This document shows, piece by piece, positions 62,788-64,000 of a DNA stretch of 64,000 bases. Source of the DNA: an uncultured Bacteroidales bacterium (GTDB lineage Bacteria > Bacteroidota > Bacteroidia > Bacteroidales > UBA932); contig CAKULN010000006.1 in assembly GCA_934667175.1 (NCBI GenBank), forward strand, positions 1-64,000, written 5' to 3'. Each line of letters starts with the position of its first letter. The first letter of the stretch is position 1. Made by a program: the position numbers and the translations under genes. The notes under the pieces are model-generated. The model was given only the letters and a program-made list of their open reading frames with translations. It was not told where the DNA came from and ran no database searches.

Positions 62788-64000
62788 TTATTGGCTAATG
62801 AAAGTAGTTATTGATCGTTTGGGAACAGTAACGGACTTTAGATGCCTATGCTTCCCCACAAAAGCGAGTGACTCTTCCGCCACATCAGAAGTACGGTATT
62901 GGCTCCAGGAACCGGATTTCACTCCACTGACAGTAATAATCTCGTCACTGTCGCCATAATTAATCACGACAATCACATCGCGTCCGTCCTTGTTGCGGAA
63001 TGCCGAGCACATCAATCCCCAAGGGTCAGTGGAGCTGTCCGGATCATTGGACTCACCGCGTGTCACGCACAGTCGTTCCGCCCCCGGCCGGATAAACCTG
63101 CTGTAATTGCCGAAAGACCATAAAAGTTTTGAGTCTACGATTGTGTCACAAACCGCTCCTGGACTTCGGTATTGGAATAGCAATCCATCCTTATAGTCTC
63201 CTCCAACCGCTCTCCACCACTGCCAGCTTCTAGCATCAGCAAAGACGAGGTCGTGGTGCACCATTCTGGCGACATACAGAGCCGTCTTCATAGTGCGGTC
63301 GTAACCTCCTCCACCTCCTATCTCCTCATCATTACCCATTATGCAAACTTCGCTTTGCCAAAAGCCGACATCATATTTCCGCAGAGAGTCTCGAAGTGCC
63401 TTGCGGCACTCTTTCATAAATTCGACCGGAGTGTTTGTCCAATAACTGTGTCCCGCCATCAGTCTTGGCACATTGCCAAGATTGCCAAGATAAGTGTCGG
63501 TACTGTCGGAAGAAAAGAACGACTGGATTTCATACCCTCGCTCAGGTCCTGTCCCGTGAGTTGACATCATACACCTGTAATCACAAGATTCCGGGACTAT
63601 TATCTTAGTGTCGGATCCTCGTGACCGCAGTTCGCTGTCGAGGATGCGAGCAAGTCTGGCTATCTCATATTTCGTTGCCGGAGACCCTTCCTGCTTTGGA
63701 CCTTGCCAGTTCCAACTGCCATCAGGTTCATTCACGGGTGAGATGTAATCAAGAGTCACATTATCGTGCGTTTTCAGTCCATCAACCACATCGGCCATAA
63801 ATCTGGCGAAATCATCATAGTCATCGTCCTTGAGATTGAATGTCCCATCGCGTCCTGTGTTGGTGGCAAGGCCGTTTTTTGTGAAATGCACAGGCGGTGA
63901 ATTCAGAAAACCTAACAAATATGGCACTCCATACCGCTTTGCCAGTTTAAGGAAGTTCCTTTGCCCCAGCTGCTTATTCCAATCGTAGGTTCCATCAGCG
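62788..64000 (-). CDS. Glycoside hydrolase family 30 (partial, cut by window edge)
   Basis: The frame stays open to the window end, so the N-terminus and signal are missing; the GTG at 63927 is not the real start. About 404 residues are visible. The GH30 barrel has LLGFLNSPPVHFTKNG, the acid/base Glu in SPVNEPDGSW (near 63730) and the nucleophile Glu in FWQSEVCIMG (near 63352). A C-terminal beta-sandwich ends in TVPKRSITTF. It resembles the endo-beta-1,6-galactanase branch. It is co-transcribed with the GH43-GH35 gene. Confidence 0.87.
   Translation of the reverse strand, partial: ADGTYDWNKQLGQRNFLKLAKRYGVPYLLGFLNSPPVHFTKNGLATNTGRDGTFNLKDDDYDDFARFMADVVDGLKTHDNVTLDYISPVNEPDGSWNWQGPKQEGSPATKYEIARLARILDSELRSRGSDTKIIVPESCDYRCMMSTHGTGPERGYEIQSFFSSDSTDTYLGNLGNVPRLMAGHSYWTNTPVEFMKECRKALRDSLRKYDVGFWQSEVCIMGNDEEIGGGGGYDRTMKTALYVARMVHHDLVFADARSWQWWRAVGGDYKDGLLFQYRSPGAVCDTIVDSKLLWSFGNYSRFIRPGAERLCVTRGESNDPDSSTDPWGLMCSAFRNKDGRDVIVVINYGDSDEIITVSGVKSGSWSQYRTSDVAEESLAFVGKHRHLKSVTVPKRSITTFISQ

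Overview
The window is from a member of the Bacteroidota, probably Bacteroidales. Evidence: a SusC/SusD pair, a Bacteroidota-type primary sigma factor, fimbrillin-like lipoproteins, a head-GIN (DUF2807) protein, a TAnnTTTG-type promoter in front of dnaN, and many lipoprotein and glycoside hydrolase genes. GC content is about half. No rRNA, tRNA, CRISPR array or complete insertion sequence was found.

Left part, 1-28.8 kb (mostly chromosomal housekeeping). A likely autoregulated ECF sigma / membrane anti-sigma-like / GIN-domain operon (0.3-2.3 kb) lies beside a NlpC/P60-like lipoprotein whose end runs into a dispersed palindromic repeat. A minus-strand cluster follows: htrA, rpoD, argS and a YgiQ radical SAM protein. 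Plus-strand dnaN, a DEDD exonuclease and an unknown gene come next. After them is a gene-poor stretch of about 950 bp with a 29-bp-arm hairpin (12.5-13.5 kb). Then come a PatB-type C-S lyase, an orphan periplasmic binding lipoprotein, a four-unit 50-bp repeat array, a retropepsin-like lipoprotein, an MBL hydrolase and a TPR protein. A plus-strand run (20.5-28.8 kb) carries an M28-like peptidase, an ABC exporter, a CBM9-like protein, VanZ, a golvesin-domain 'xanthan lyase' type protein and a cysteine desulfidase/serine dehydratase family protein.

Centre, 28.95-53.6 kb: one minus-strand, almost gapless run of twelve genes that looks like a single 24.6-kb polysaccharide-utilization operon. It begins with a LacI regulator fused in frame to a FAD-dependent oxidoreductase. 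It continues with a Na+/solute symporter, a zinc polyol dehydrogenase fused to a fructokinase-like PfkB kinase, a GH3, a surface lipoprotein, SusC and SusD. Two calcineurin-like phosphoesterases follow (one carrying a fimbrillin-like N-terminus), then a 48-residue peptide and a fimbrillin/beta-helix lipoprotein. The last gene is a histidine acid phosphatase / beta-propeller / GH99-like fusion. Three predicted phosphatase or phosphoesterase modules beside glycosidases suggest, as inference, a phosphorylated or phosphodiester-linked glycan. The dehydrogenase-kinase fusion would feed a released polyol into fructose 6-phosphate.

Right part, 53.6-57.9 kb: a scarred mini-island. It has an AbiE pair that looks joined by an internal deletion, a PP2C phosphatase with a degenerate second copy of its 3' end on the far side of AbiE, an N-terminally truncated vWA gene, and an apparently intact XRE/AbiEii-type pair with a perfect palindrome next to its start codon.

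59.4-64.0 kb: the start of a second carbohydrate locus. A GH43-GH35-F5/8C fusion and a GH30 gene cut by the window edge suggest type II (arabino)galactan degradation.
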